Shown: in pieces, positions 1-13,800 of the stretch
How positions within the stretch are numbered: the stretch's first letter is position 1
Layout: each line of letters opens with the position of its first letter
NCBI GenBank assembly: GCA_965644295.1
Contig: CBFFRP010000116.1
Coordinates: 1 to 52,574, forward strand
Reading direction: 5' to 3'
DNA length: 52,574 nt
Source of the DNA: Paraphysomonas bandaiensis
Lineage: Eukaryota > Chrysophyceae
Made by a program: the position numbers and the translations under genes
The notes under the pieces: model-generated
Databases searched by the model: none
Seen by the model: only the letters and a program-made list of their open reading frames with translations
What the model was told of the DNA's origin: nothing

Positions 1-497
1 CATTTATATATATCACTATATATTGCAACATATTTAATAATTGCATTTGGTCTTGCAAATATTGTTATTATTATTTTTCTTTTTGCTATCCGTAAATACG
101 AATGCTTATTTTAACCCGTAAAGTATTATGATAGGAGTGTATGTAGGTACTCTGCAGTACGTTATGGTGTAGGACATTAAGGGATTTCTATATGACTAAA
201 TCATACACTGGACTACACACTGGGAATGTCTGAGTGACGACATTCATGGCGGCAAATATCAAGAAAGCTCATTGTCCAACAAGAAATAAACCTAAACCAA
301 TCAATTAGCTTCATATATGTCATGCATAATATGTTCAGCTTTAAATAATATAGCCCAGCTAAACATAGACGGTGGTCTTGGGATAGCAAAAAATAGCAAC
401 GCACACAATACCCTTCGGTGTTATCTCTCAGAAGTCGATAAATATATATATAGCTACAGGAATTCTTACTGTATGACAGATGGAAACCAAACAGTCC
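1..497. other. Intergenic tail beyond gene A; no gene seen
   Basis: This is AT-rich sequence lying 3' of the minus-strand receptor gene A. I see no coding exon, RNA gene or repeat that can be supported. Similarity to the matching flank of gene B stops close to the stop codons, so the inverted duplication does not extend through this stretch. Confidence 0.5.
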
Positions 498-3400
498 TCA
501 AGACGCCAGCGCATCCACCTTGTCAGATTCAGTCGATGAAGAGTCATACAACGACAGGCGACTAACTGAGCTATCATGTGAGCTCTGGTATAGAGCGTTG
601 CTAATCGACGAGCTGGAAATCGAGTATTCATCACGTGATCGAACGCTTTTACTACAGGAGCTGTCATGTTGACTATCCGAAAACTCAGAAGATGAAGGGG
701 TGGAGTAAATTTCGCCACGGGATGACTCACCACTAGTAGAGGAAGGAGAATCCTCGCGATGTTCACTAATATTTCCCGAGTCCAACACATCGCCCCTTGT
801 TTTCGCCTCATACTCACTATCTGAGACTGCGTAATACAGCTCATCGAGATCAGAGATGCCGGTCAGCTTTATTCGCATTGCTTCATTTTCAACAGGGGCT
901 CTTTCAGTGGCATTGTCATACTCATCCCCATTTGAGGAATTAAAACTACTTGACCTAATCCTCACCGAGAGCTCTTCGCAAGCTGTTGATATACCAGTTC
1001 GGCGTGTAATATTGTATTCCTCATCACTCACACTGCCAACACTTCTATCCGATTCGTAGCCCAGGACACTGTTTCTCGATACCTCTGCACTGTCTAATCC
1101 GAATGAGCAACTGTGTTGTCTCACAATGTTGGCTGGAGAGACAGTAGGCACCCACTTCGACCTTTGTTGAGACAAATTTCCGTTATCACTGCAATTCGAT
1201 GCAAGTCTCCATGTGACCTGGCCAATTTCAGATGATTCAGCTTCTGATGATATATCAACTATTGGTGACATACTATCAGGTATTGGCTTGGTAACTGTAC
1301 GCTTTGTTACCACGCTCCTTACACACTCGATCAAAATGACACCTAGCAACATGTAGCCGTACAATGGGTTGGACTGAAGGTTGGAAAACAGTACAAACAC
1401 AAATGCGACTATAATTGGCTGTGCGGTATGAAGTATAACTTGCTGAACGCGGATATTTACGGTTCCAATATATTTGAGTAGAGTCATTAATATTGCAACA
1501 ACACTTACACGCCCCAATAATCCCATAACACCCCCTCGTGTGTGACTCCTACAGCGCTTCAACCCCAGCATATTACTACTGCCATTTTCTCGCCAATCGC
1601 TGCTCATACGTGACGGTGGATAGTAGGAGTGAAACGCCAGCACAATTGAACTCTCAAATAAATCACTGAAGTTTTCAGCGACTCGAGTGCTCACAAAGAA
1701 ATATGAAGGTGTATCTAGCGGGGGGCGCTTTCTCTTCACTGTTGAAAAAGCGTAATCAATGGTGTCCGTAAGGGCCGTAATTGTGCGCTCTACATCAGAG
1801 CTAACAAGCTAGGAGTGGTATTAACACGTGACAGATATTAAGCAATCACTTACTTGCGGGATATTATAATTGATCCATACACATTCAGAGGTCTCGTAAA
1901 ACACAACTTCAATGATGAGTTGAATAGCGCATGCTACGCAGTACCCTTTTTGCCAGCCATAGGACCTGGTCATACCACGAAGGATGGAAAAATAGGCAAA
2001 AAATAAGTTCAAAAAGACAACACAAATCCATGCCAGGATCTTTGCTGTCTTGGTGACTACAAATGAGTGCTTGAAACTGCAAGTAACGAATCTTACATAA
2101 CAAAATTATGGAATTTTAAATCTACGTACTCCTCCTCAGTCTTCGTCTGAAATATTTTTCCAGCCGGACTATTTCGCCCAAGGAGATCAATAACAAACAG
2201 GTGAAGCAACTCCAATCCTAAACACGTACAACATAACAGCATATTCGCTACATGGATAACTGCACTGACGCACCTATATGTACATCTGTCGCGATCCGTA
2301 GTTTATTGATTTTTTCGTTGCATATAGAAGACACATTCTTCATTTCCATGTCAATCAAATTTTCAATCGATGGTGTACACGGAAATGTCGAAACCCTATC
2401 AGTCTTAAAACGACCGATTCTGGCGTCCCAACTTCAAGCAACAGTTACTTATACACAGATATAAATACGATTCGTCTTACCCCCATCGTTCATCAAAATC
2501 TCGAAGACTTTCTCCAGTTAAAATGGCACGTTGATCATTGAAATCTTCTAAAAATTGGTCATATGTGACTGAAACCATCATCTCGTTGGTAATTTCTTCT
2601 GGTCTCACTGATGATGTCGATCGAATCTCATGGGATGGTATCTTGCCGCAGCGTCTCGCCAGTTGGGGTCCTCTTCTATGCGCCTTACTGTTGCACACAA
2701 TTGCATCAAGACTAATTGTGCTGGACTGACTCAGCACATTAGAATCCCCCCTTTCAGTATCTTCAATGATATCTTCACTCGAAAGTCGCCTGAAGGAGTT
2801 TCCCAGTGCACCCCTGGCTAAGGCGTGGCTCTGTATTACTGCTGGGGGCAGTGTGCGAGTAGTTTCACTAAATGGCCGATTTCCCACTTTCGCTTTATTT
2901 ATACTATTAACAGCTGCATCCAAGGAAGACCTAACTACACTGGATGGTCTTCGTGCCACCTGCTTCATTCGGCGTCCCATATTCTGTACCAAAGAATCTA
3001 CTTTATTTTCATCCGCTGTTGGGGCGCTCAATATGTCCTGCCGCATTGCACACATTATACAAAAACCAATGGTGCATTAATTCAAACCTCGAAGAGAAAA
3101 TCAACAACCAGATTTATGGGCGCGGTGAGAACAGCTATCAGCACAGATATAATGACAATAACCTAGCAAGTCTGTCAACAGGAAACATATCATGTGTACA
3201 TCGTCACTGCACCTTATACGATATCGTCGGCTCCACCCATACACATGAGCCACCGCCATCGTCGCTAAGATTCCACTCACACGTGGTCGTACTCGTATCG
3301 AACATCGACCGTTCTGACAGACATGATTTCTCGTCGACATATGTACCACACGTGCCATCATCAGTGGGGTACTCAACATCATAGAAAATTGCAAGCAAAA

Positions 3401-6400
3401 ACATCAGCATCGTCTGCACAGTTAACATATGCAGCCCAGCTTGTAGCCGTATTTCTTCAGCACCTGGTCCACTGGCTGAAAACATAACAACATATCTGTC
3501 CAGTTGGCTTTTATGACAAAAAAAGTGTGAGGCGAACATCTCACCTGTGGTGCTTTGCTACCTCGGAAAGTAGGCACTGCCATGAAGAGCCATCAGACCG
3601 AAACACAGACGGCACAAGTTCCCTACGTTGTATAAATGAAGTTCAAGTACGTGTACAAACTTAAACACAATACCTGATATAATTAAGCAAATACTTTTTC
3701 TGCACGCTCGTGTCACTCTCCTCTAAGCCACATTTAGTATTTCGATTCCTAACTACTGATTTGTGTTGAATCTTGTTTCGTTTATGCGTGAACGATACAC
3801 GAGTTAGTTCTAGCATGGAAACCAAACCTACCGCCCACATAGAAAAAAACATGATGATCACTAGTAAAACATCCCTACGAAAATCGTATTACACAACGAG
3901 TGTATTTGCATACATATGTACAATACCTAACGCCACCAACTGTAATATTATCTGACTCCAAAATAGTTTCAACAAAATCAGTATACGAGTTTTCCATTAT
4001 AGCAGCTACTTCCAGTGAACCAGAAGAGCGTACTGTGCTGTCGCCAGTTGACGACAACAATCTTTTCGATTGCGCGTAGTTGATCATGCACCAACATGTT
4101 GTATCGGTCACAGTGAAATCAACCACTTCGCATGCGTTGCTTCCAGAATCCAGAACTCCACCAACGAGGACACGACACACTGGCATTGTCTGGGAGATTG
4201 GGCAAGTGGTTTTCAGTATTCTTGGAGTTCCGGCGCACTCGTGGGAGACTATCGAATTTGATCCTGGACAAGTATAGTTGTGTGTGCTGTGCTCGTTATC
4301 TGAGCACCTTGTCGTGAAAGACGTGTTTGTGGTGTTAAATAAGCTGTCGTGTAATGTATAGTGATTTCGAAGCACCACTGTAATTTCTTCAAATGCTTTC
4401 CCGCTAGTAGCGGTCGAAACTCGAACATTTATCGGGTTACAGGTAAAATTAGAGTTGTTTCGATACAACTTAGCTGCGGTTTCAACAACACTTACAGCGA
4501 CGGAGGACACGCCTTGTGTTTCACTTCCATTGATTATAACCATGGACTTCTGAATATCAAGAGCCTCCTCCTCACTCGTTCGTGGTAATGTAACCGCTAA
4601 CCCATTCCCATCCAATGTTCGCACAGCAGACACAACCCGTGACAAGGACTGTACATAGGTCACATCTTTTTGACCCTCCACTATCTGTGAAGAAATTAGG
4701 TCAGAGTACTTGTCGACCAGTTCGGCGGATGATGTCCAGTTGCTGAAGGTAGTTAACCGTCGTCGAGATGACAGAGTTGTAACAATTGAGGAGCACGTAT
4801 CAATCGCTCCATATACGTTAACCACATCATATGCCAATTCGAGTTCACCAGCACTATCGAGCAAGAAGTCTACAAGATCATACAATATAACACACGCATC
4901 GGGAGTCAGCTCAACAGGATTCGCAGACAATTGTGACACCGTAGCAACAGTACTTCCGATGTTATCCGGGGTAGGTTCATTGTACATAACAGTTGTTGAC
5001 ACAGAGTCAATTAAGTGCCACCTCGACTGCTGCTTAATTTCAAGCACCTCAGTTGATATATCACAAGCGTCACCAGAAAAGCCGTTGTCACAAATACAGA
5101 CAGCTCGACAAGAAACATCATCAGCTCGACAACTATCTGTGACCTTTCCCGTCGAAATTTCTTCCATTTGACATGTCCCTCTTCTCGTACAGTTGCGAGG
5201 ACATTGTTTCAACATGTACTCGCAAACTTGATCCGTACAGCTCTGATATATTCCACAGTCATTATTCGTACTGCAGAACAAACCCAGTGTATCCATATTC
5301 GAAGAGCCCGAGTAGCACATAGAATTCGCATCTCCTTCTGCTCCAAAGTATCCAGTCCAGCATTTACCACAAGAGTGCGATGTAGAGGCACAACCATTCC
5401 GATGGAGTGAAACGCAATCAGGGGCTAGAGAACAATTTACTGCATTGATAACGCCAGTGAGTATGGCAATTGCCTGCGTAGTCGAATCTATACTGCTTTC
5501 ACCTTCCTTTAAAAGGTTAATAACAAGAGTTGACAAGTCTTCTGAGGTCGAGGTTACTGGCTCAACAGTTACAGTGTAAAACTCCATAGCATTGGCATCC
5601 ATCAAATTGTACACGGTAACTTGACAAGTCACACTATGATTCGCACTGGGAGAGCCCGCGGGAAGAGTGCTGCCGATGTATGTCAACTCCGACCTCGCGT
5701 GCAGCGTCAACAGATCACCACTGGCAGAAATATAGCCAAACGAATACGTCAGTGGTAGCTCCGAATCTGTCCACCGTGATGCCACCATCATAAATTTGTC
5801 TTGTAGTTCATAACCACTTGTGGGGTCAACCACAAATCTGCCAGGTAAAGGGGGGGCTATCACATCCACCGTAACAGATGATGAAGTTGTTCCCACTGAG
5901 CAGGTAAACGTAAAAGAGGCTCCCATATGGAGTGTACTACCGCCCAATACAAGGTTGAATGCAGTTACTCCACCTGGTGTAACTACTCTTCTAACTTGTG
6001 TCAATGCAGATGACACCAAATCGATGCTGCCATCATTGACGAGCCACTCAGCTGTAGCAGAGGAAAATACTTCAACAAAAGCACGAACTACAACCTTTTC
6101 AGCGTAATTCACTTTTCTCGACAACAATGACAAGGAAACCTTGGGAGACAGTGGTGGAGTGATTCTGACTCTCACTATGGCGACATCAGAGCGGTTATAG
6201 GAACCAGACACTGTCAGGGTCACGAAGGTTTCTGTATTCACCAGTGACTCTGAATCAGCGGTAATGGTCACAGTTTCGAGACTTGCACTGGGAGTCAAAG
6301 TTAAACCACACCCATTGCCACTGCTATCGACAGAGTTCACACAACTCCACATCAACGAAAGGCCAGCTGCCACACCGCCGACATCATACAGATCACTGTC

Positions 6401-9150
6401 ATAACTTCCAGACCCATCCAACACAAGGGATTCCCCATATCGCATAGTCTGAACCGAACCCCCTTCAATAACAGCGACTACAGGTGACGGTAGAACGCTT
6501 ACTTCAATAGATGAAGAAGTGCTAACCTTCGATCCATCATGCGTGACAGCGAGGACTATGACATAAACTTCTCCCACATCAAGAGAATACGGCAATAATT
6601 TGAATTTGGACGAATCGGGGTTGGTGTTAATAAGATTGTCCTGTTTAGTCCCATTCTTTACAACTAACCAATCAAATGATAGTCCCCTTTGGGTTTCATC
6701 AGCCCCGCAGCTCGCCGTATATGCATGCGATGATAACACAAGCGGATAGTGTCGATACGCATTTCGTTGAGCCTGACCGACTATAGTCGCAACAGGAACG
6801 CTTGTGGCCTTAACAACAACATTGTGGGTAGCGGAACTGCATTTCTGAAGGAAGTTGCAAAGCCTAATCTCGAAAGTGTATACCTCATCGGCTTTGAGGT
6901 ACGAACCAGGAAGGGATGTGGGAGGTGTATATTTGTATAAACTACGATAGAAACGTCTGATGTCAGAAGCATTCCGAAGAGAATACGAGGAATTAGAAGC
7001 GCTGAACACATCCACAGAAAAATCGTACCAGTCACGTCCACCCGAACCACTTGACCCCGAAATATCCACAACAAAATCATCACACTGGCCGATAGTAGAT
7101 GGTGCGGATATGGATACAACTGGAGATATGGGGTTTGGAGGAGGCAGCACGATGCATGACTGGGAACTAGCTGTTGTCCATTTGGAGCACTCAACTTTAC
7201 TGGCTCCAGAAGGACACATCGCACGAAGTATGCCCCCTTTCATAGTGACAGAATCACCAACATCTATAATAGATGAAGCTGAATGAAGCCACACTGTCGA
7301 CGCACCTTCCTTCCAGCGACATACGAAACTACCAGATGCACTAAAATTAAAAAGCTGTGAGCATTGAAACTGGCTACCAAGTTCACCCATATCAGAGGCA
7401 GCATCCAGTGCAAGAATCACATAGCTTCCATCGTTAGAAAAAGTACAGGTCTGTAATTTCGGAGGCACCATGGGTACGACAGTGGGACTGAAAGTAGGAG
7501 AAAACGTAGGAAGTTGAGTCGGTGGAATCGTATCGCCGAGAAGAGTAGGTTTATGTGTTGGTCGCAAGGTTGGATGCTCTGATGGAATTGCCGTAGGTAC
7601 ATAGCTTGGAAGTGGCGAAGGAGATGAAGTGGGTACTGGCGATGGAACGGAGGAAGGTTGGGCGGTAGGTTGGTAGCTTGGTAGACCAGTTGGCACCTCT
7701 GAAGGCAGAGAACTGGGCGTAGACGAGGGATGAAATGTCGGGGAGCTAGAAGGATGAGCTAAAGGTGTTCCAGTAGGACTGGGAGATGGCATGCCCGACG
7801 GCTCTTCGGAAGGTTTTCCAGATGGCGCCCCAGTAGGTTGACCTGATGGTGCACCGGTTGGCTGACCAGAAGGCTGAACAGTAGGCTGTCCGGAAGGCAT
7901 TCTAGTAGGCTGTTCTGATGGTGCACCAGTTGGCTGACCAGACGGTTGAACAGTAGGTTGTCCTGATGGCGCCCCACTAGGGTGGCCTGATGGTGCGCCA
8001 CTTGGCTGACCAGAGGGTTGAACAGTAGGCTGTCCTGATGGCGCCCCACTAGGGTGGCCTGATGGTGCACCAGTTGGCTGACCAGAGGGTTGAACAGTAG
8101 GCTGTCCTGATGGCACCCCAGTAGGTTGTGTAGATGGTGCACCGGTCGGCTGAACAGTAGGCTGTCCAGAAGGTATTCTAGTAGGGTGACCTGATGGCGT
8201 ACCAGTAGGTTGACCAGTCGGTTGAACAGTAGGCTGTCGTGATGGCGCCCCAGTAGGTTGTTCAGATGGTGCACCGGTTGGCTGAACAATAGGCTGTCCA
8301 GAAGGTATTCCAGTAGGGTGTCCTGATGGCGCCCCACTAGGGTGACCTGATGGCGTACCAGTAGGTTGACCAGACGGTTGAACAGTAGGCTGTCCTGATG
8401 GTGCACCACTTGGCTGACCAGACGGTTGAACAGTAGGCTGTCCAGAAGGCTCTGTTGTAGGGTGACCTGATGGCGCACCAGTAGGTTGACCAGACGGCTG
8501 AACAGTAGGCTGTCCAGAAGGCATTCTAGTAGGTTGGCCTGATGGTGCATCAGTTGGTTGACCAGACGGCTGAACTGTAGGCTGTCCAGAAGGAGTTTCC
8601 GTAGGTTGCCCTGATGGTGCCCCAGTAGGTTGACCTGATGGTGAACCAGTTGGCTGACCAGACGGTTGAACAGTAGGCTGTCCTGATGGTGCCCCACTAG
8701 GGTGACCTGATGGTGCACCACTTGGCTGACCAGAGGGTTGAACAGTAGGCTGTCCAGAAGGTGTTATCGTAGGTTGTACTGATGGTTTCCCAGATGGCGC
8801 CCCAGTAGGTTGACCTGATGGCGCGGTTGGCTGACCAGAGGGTTGAACCGTAGGCTGTCCAGAAGGTGTTATCGTAGGTTGTCCTGATGGTGCACCAGTT
8901 GGTTGACCAGAAGGCTGTCCAGAAGGTGTTACTGTAGGTTGTTCAGATGGTTTTCCAGATGGTGCCCCAGTAGGTTGACCTGATGGTGCGGTTGGCTGAC
9001 CAGACGGTTGAACAGTTGGCTGACCAGAAGGAGTTTCCGTAGGTTGTCCTGATGGCGCCCCAGTAGGTTGACCTGATGGTGCGGTTGGCTGCCCAGAAGG
9101 CTGAACAGTAGGCTGTCCAGAAGGAATTTTCGTAGGTTGTCCGGAGGGAT
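498..9150. repeat. Left arm of large inverted duplication
   Basis: The reverse complement of this arm matches the plus strand from about 12960 to 21453. The match covers exons and most introns: nine introns have equal or nearly equal length in the two arms (for example 52, 51, 50, 50, 61, 56, 53 and 45 nt), and intron sequences are nearly identical. The match begins inside the PSGQPT tract and fades near the stop codons. The unmatched spacer is about 3.8 kb and holds the two unrelated N-terminal heads and the shared promoter region. Confidence 0.9.
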
Positions 9151-9819
9151 AATTCGTCGGCAACGATGTAGGACTATCTAAATTTTAAAGAGTATCTATT
9201 ATTTCAAATATTTCTCATTTCTTATTAGTTGCTTACCAGTTGAGATTGCCTGGGTGTACAGTGAGCGAATTCTCATGGTATTTCTATGCGGCCGATAACC
9301 AATGACAGTAATGTCTTTGTCGTAATTTTCACTAAATATAAGATCACCATCCACCCAGAATTGCATAATATTACTTGTGCGAACAATTTCTACATCGATA
9401 TAGACATTCGCTGGAGGACTCGGTGCACCATACCGAATTGAAAAACTTGCTCCTTCTAAGAAGTATTGCTCGTATCCATTACCTCCATCGAATCCAAAGT
9501 GTTCTAATCCAGAGTTCGTATTTTTAAATATAAACGAAGCGGCTGTAAAATCAATTGTCTCCAAAAGTACTTCAGATTTAATGATAAAATCTCCAGTGAA
9601 TGTTACTGGAAGGCTCCATTCGAGAAACTTACCCACAGTTGATATGGAGTAGTAGCCTCCTGAGGAGTAGAATCCGGATGTTGCCGTACAGCCCGGTTGG
9701 AGCACACCGTCTAATACACCTGCATGCTCATAGGTTGTTTGGGGCTGGAAGGAGACTGTATGTACTCCGCATATGATGGAGAGCAAAAGGAGGGCGAAGT
9801 GTGTGGGGTTGGTCCACAT
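498..9819 (-). CDS. Polycystin-1/REJ-like receptor A with PSGQPT stalk and jelly-roll-like head (11 exons)
   Basis: Eleven exons join in frame to 2935 aa: 9819-9237, 9177-3927, 3874-3674, 3622-3545, 3507-3213, 3162-3088, 3037-2481, 2419-2274, 2217-2130, 2076-1854, 1808-498. Residues 1-21 form a signal peptide (hydrophobic FALLLLSIICGV). Residues about 25-190 are a beta-rich, probably jelly-roll/laminin-G-like domain. A PSGQPT stalk follows (about 205-660), then REJ-like beta domains, a Cys-rich EGF-like module (ends CICDNGFSGDAC) and a degenerate GPS-like motif (TTCWCMIN) before the first helix. The helices match the order of the first five of polycystin-1, with three further hydrophobic segments in the last exon and a Ser-rich cytoplasmic tail. 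I see no PLAT domain or cation-channel pore. The likely role is a cell-surface receptor or adhesion protein; the ligand is unknown. The intron series matches gene B exon for exon, and no frame is broken. Confidence 0.82.
7790..9150 (-). repeat. PSGQPT-coding minisatellite, gene A
   Basis: A coding tandem repeat of about 1.36 kb. The unit is 24 nt (for example PSGQPTGA, PSGQPTVQ), combined into higher-order blocks of 48-72 nt such as PSGQPTVQ-PSGQPTGA. It encodes a Pro/Ser/Thr-rich extended stalk between the N-terminal head and the REJ ectodomain. Such stalks are probably O-glycosylated and wall-like in heterokont and algal surface proteins. The tract is longer than its counterpart in gene B and the order of units differs, so the arrays have expanded or contracted since duplication. 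Confidence 0.9.
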
Positions 9820-10826
9820 GGGCTATGTGAGCAAGATACAAGTGACTAGATGAGAGGGAGCGTGCGATATGATAATATATCCATATGTATACAACTGAGC
9901 TTGAAACTATCGATTTTAATTCACCTGACAGCTGGACATACATGCACTGTACACATACAGGGGGAGACGATAGGCTGCACTGACCTGCTGGGATGATAAG
10001 GAGTATTGGTAATTATAATCATCTCATACAGCATACAGTCATATGGGAAACTGTGTCTATCACCCTCATAACAAGTACAGCATCCATACAACTTGGAACT
10101 CCATAAACTAGTAGATATGAAGATATCCATATCGAGCAGTTCTACTCATAAAATCATGTATTATTAGTATCATATTTCTCCAAAATGGGGTATTTTTAGA
10201 TTCTCTTTGCAGTATTTATATATATACTGTATATAGTATACAGGGGGTGGTTGTGCATATCGATTTCATCGATTTGTTCATCATTTATTTCATTGAAAAG
10301 TCATCGATTTTTCAGTGAAAAGTGAAAAAAAGTGATTTTAAAAGAAAAAACGATGATTTTTCGATGAAATAAACGATGAACAAATCGATGAAATCGATAT
10401 GCACAACCACCCCCAGTATGGACTGCACAATATATGAGAGGGATTGCGGTTATTTACACAACTCTCGAAAATCCTGCTTTTAGTTTTACATACACAGTAA
10501 ATCGGTGGGTTTTTAATATCTAAAAACACCCGTATTTGGGATTCTTTGTTGGAGGGATGCAGGGATTTAGGGAGAAGAGTTCGATCATCCATCACTTGAT
10601 TGTGTCTGTGCTGTGACAGGCGCATATATCAGAGAAGGTTTAGCTACAGATGCCGAGAAGATGCATGTGACTCCATCACACTCCGAAGTGACTATGCGGA
10701 GATATGTATACATAACAAGAGTGAGTGTGATGGTTAAACACAACTAACAAACACACATATACACACTCTCATCAGATCAGACACTCTTCAGCCTCTTCAG
10801 TCCCAGTGCTCTGCTCATCCACTGAT
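9820..10826. promoter_or_regulatory. Divergent intergenic region between receptors A and B
   Basis: This 1.0-kb gap separates the start codons of two head-to-head genes, so it must hold both promoters. Visible contents are AT-rich runs including a palindromic TATA-rich stretch at about 10215-10242 and a palindromic element at 10243-10414. No defined transcription-factor site can be assigned by eye. Short open frames here show no protein-like features. Confidence 0.45.
10243..10414. mobile_element. Palindromic MITE-like element, copy 1
   Basis: A 172-bp near-perfect palindrome. The outer termini begin GGGGGTGGTTGTGCATATCG and end with its reverse complement, and the arms continue through CGATTTCATCGATTTGTTCATC. 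The centre contains the A-rich AGTGAAAAAAAGTGA loop. A related copy with the same core lies at 43020-43165, and the pairing and dispersal suggest a non-autonomous folded-back DNA transposon. I could not define a convincing target-site duplication. It sits in the A/B intergenic region, so it could also form a long hairpin in any transcript crossing it. Confidence 0.65.
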
Positions 10827-13800
10827 ATGCTGCCTGAGTTGTGTCTGTTCCTCTGCGTGGCTGTTATGGGATATCAACCATCTCAAGGTAATGGTTCGTG
10901 TTATCATACTAACATAATGATCATATGATTGATTAGGCCATAATATATCTGAGTTACATCGTCACTTATCTCATCAACAACAACTCTATTCGCTCACTTT
11001 TATAGCTGGAAACGGTGAAGAGGGACACTATGATGCAATTGGGACAAACTCAAAGTTCACCCGACCCGGAGCCCTGAAGTTATACTCCTCCGATCAATAT
11101 GCATTGATTGGTGATTATACCCGTATACGTAAAATCGATATGGCTACAATGACAGTAACCACTGTGGCTGGAAATGGAAGTATTGGTAACACTGATGGTG
11201 TTGGAACCAATGCACAGTTTGTGGCGCCATATGGATTAGCAATTTCTTCAGACAATGGCTTCGCACTGGTAACGGACTTTGACAGTAATTATATACGACA
11301 ATTGTTTTTATCATCCAGACAAGTCATTACGCTTCATCAACCACTTTCTGGAGGTGGAGCACAGAATAATGCAACAGCCATTAATTTCAATAGTTCACGT
11401 GATATAGTTCTCTCTGGGGATAATACCTATGCTATTATTGTCGACGGAAATAACAATCGAATTCGGAAATTTGTGCTGAGCAACAAGGTGGTTACAACTG
11501 TTGCAGGCGGCACGGTTGGAAATGCCGATGGTATTGGTACTAACGCTCAATTCGAAAATCCCATGGGTATGTGCATGTCCTCTGATGAATCTTTTATATT
11601 GATAACGGAATTTTATGGTAATCGTGTGCGTAAGATGGTATTATCAACATCTATGGTGACTACCATTGCAGGATCTGGGGCTCGGGGTATATTAGATGCA
11701 GTGGGAACTTCAGCTTCCTTCTCTTCTCCATCGTCGGTGACTCTTTCCCAATCGGACAGTGTGGCATATGTGTCTGACCTTAGTGGAAACACCATTCGAC
11801 ACATTGATATGGCTACACTGAATGTGACTAGCGTTGTTGGAACAACAATAGATGATAATGTGAAAGGTGTAGGTACCAATGCTTTATTTAGTTCTTCTTC
11901 ACTTGGTATTTCTGATGAGGAGTCATTCATGTTGGTTTGTAGTATGAAGAGCCATCGTATTTTCAAGGTGAATAATATTCTCTCGCTCAGCACCAGTTTC
12001 CCTACTAGTTCCCCCACTGTTTTGCCGTATAATGCTACCGAGGCGAGTGTTTTATGTCACATGATATCTTCCACGAATATTGAGAGTATATTATCAGAAT
12101 GGGTATGTGGGAATACTGGTTGGTGCACTTGGACGGGAATTACGTGCGAGGAGTCGGCTATAACTCGAATTAATTTGGGGTGGAGTTTAATGACGGGTAC
12201 TATACCGTCATCTATTGGGTGTTTGACAAAGCTTACGAATTTCGATATGTCTTCTAATAGTTTGACCGGATCCTTGCCCAGTTCTTTATCATATTTGTCG
12301 AAGTTAGGAGAACTACGATTACGGAGGAATTTACTTAGTGGTTCCTTGCCATCGAATATTGGTTTGATGACCAGTTTAGGTTTGATTGATTTAAGTAAAA
12401 ATCTGTTTAGTGGCAGTATTCCTAGTTTTAGTGGACAGATGACCAAATTATCGTTGTTGAAGTTGGAAAACAATTTGTTTACTGGAGTAATACCATCAGA
12501 GTTGTCACTTCTCAGCTCTTTGAGTCGTGTGCTATTGTACAGTAATAGCCTTTCAGGAACTATTCCATCCGAACTGGGTGATATGGCGTCGCTTAATAGT
12601 TTCGTTGCCCGGGACAACAGACTGACCGGAACACTTCCCTCCTCACTTGGAAAGCTTTCTGACTTGGAAATATTGATCGTCAAGAACAATTCACTGTCTG
12701 GAACAATTCCAAGCTCATATACCAGTCTGTTTCAATTGAGAAATCTTATCTTGGATGAAAACAACTTTCAATCGACTTTTCCATATGAAATGTGCGCTAT
12801 TGGGAGTTTATCAGCATTTTACATTTCTCAGTCAGCGATTCATGAATGCCTACTTCCAACTGCTACACCCACCCCACAACCAACTTGTATCCCCTCAGGT
12901 GATCCATCAAGCCATCCTACTGGGACACCATCAGCTTACCCCACTGTTATACCTACTAGTACACCCTCAGGCCAGCCTACTGTGACACCTACAGTGCAGC
13001 CAACGGAAACCCCGTCTCAATGTCCCACTGGCGACCCCTCTGTATGTCCAACTGGTGGACCATCAGGGCAACCTACTGGGGTGCCTTCTGGACAACCTAC
13101 TGGGGTGCCTTCTGGACAACCTACTGTTCAACCGTCTGTTCAGCCAACCGGTACACCATCAGGTCAACCTACTGGGGCGCCGTCAGAACAACCCACTAGA
13201 ATGCCTTCTGGACAGCCCACTGTTCAACCCTCTGGTCAGCCAACCGGTGCACCATCAGAACAACCTACTAGAATACCTTCTGGACAGCCTACTACTCAAC
13301 CATCTAGTCAGCCAACCGGTGTACCATCAGGTGAACCTACTGGGGCGCCATCAGGACAGCCAACGGAAACCCCTTCTGGTCAGCCAACCGGTGCACCATC
13401 AGAACAACCTACTGGAATACCTTCTGGACGGCCTACTACTCAACCATCTAGTCAGCCAACCGGTGTACCATCGGGTGAACCTACTGGGGCGCCATCAGGA
13501 CAGCCAACGGAAACCCCTTCTGGTCAGCCAACCGGTGCACCATCAGAACAACCTACTAGAATACCTTCTGGGCAGCCTACTACTCAACCGTCTACTCAGC
13601 CAACCGGTGCACCATCAGTTCAACCTACTGGGGCGCCATCAGGACAACCTACTAGAATGCCTTCTGGAGAGCCTACCGTTCAACCCTCCGGTCAGCCAAC
13701 CGGTGCACCATCAGGTCAACCTACAGGGATGCCATCAGGACAGCCTACTACTCAACCATCTAGTCAGCCAACCGGTGTACCATCAGGTGAACCTACTGGG

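Noticed and set aside
4710-5171. Opposite-strand open frames within the REJ/EGF exons of both receptor genes
   Set aside because: They are antisense to well-supported exons, occur as mirrored pairs because of the inverted duplication, and show no family features.
7759-8721. Long Leu/His/Gln-rich open frame overlapping the PSGQPT tract of gene A (and its twin at 13055-14110 in gene B)
   Set aside because: It is the alternate reading frame of the 24-nt coding repeat; a repeat whose unit is a multiple of three keeps every frame open. The PSGQPT frame joins splice-consistently to the flanking domains and this one does not.
10938-11005. Alternative acceptor near 10937 for the second exon of gene B
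   Set aside because: Starting there brings stop codons or a poor join. The acceptor at 11004-11005 gives a clean join into the first NHL repeat.
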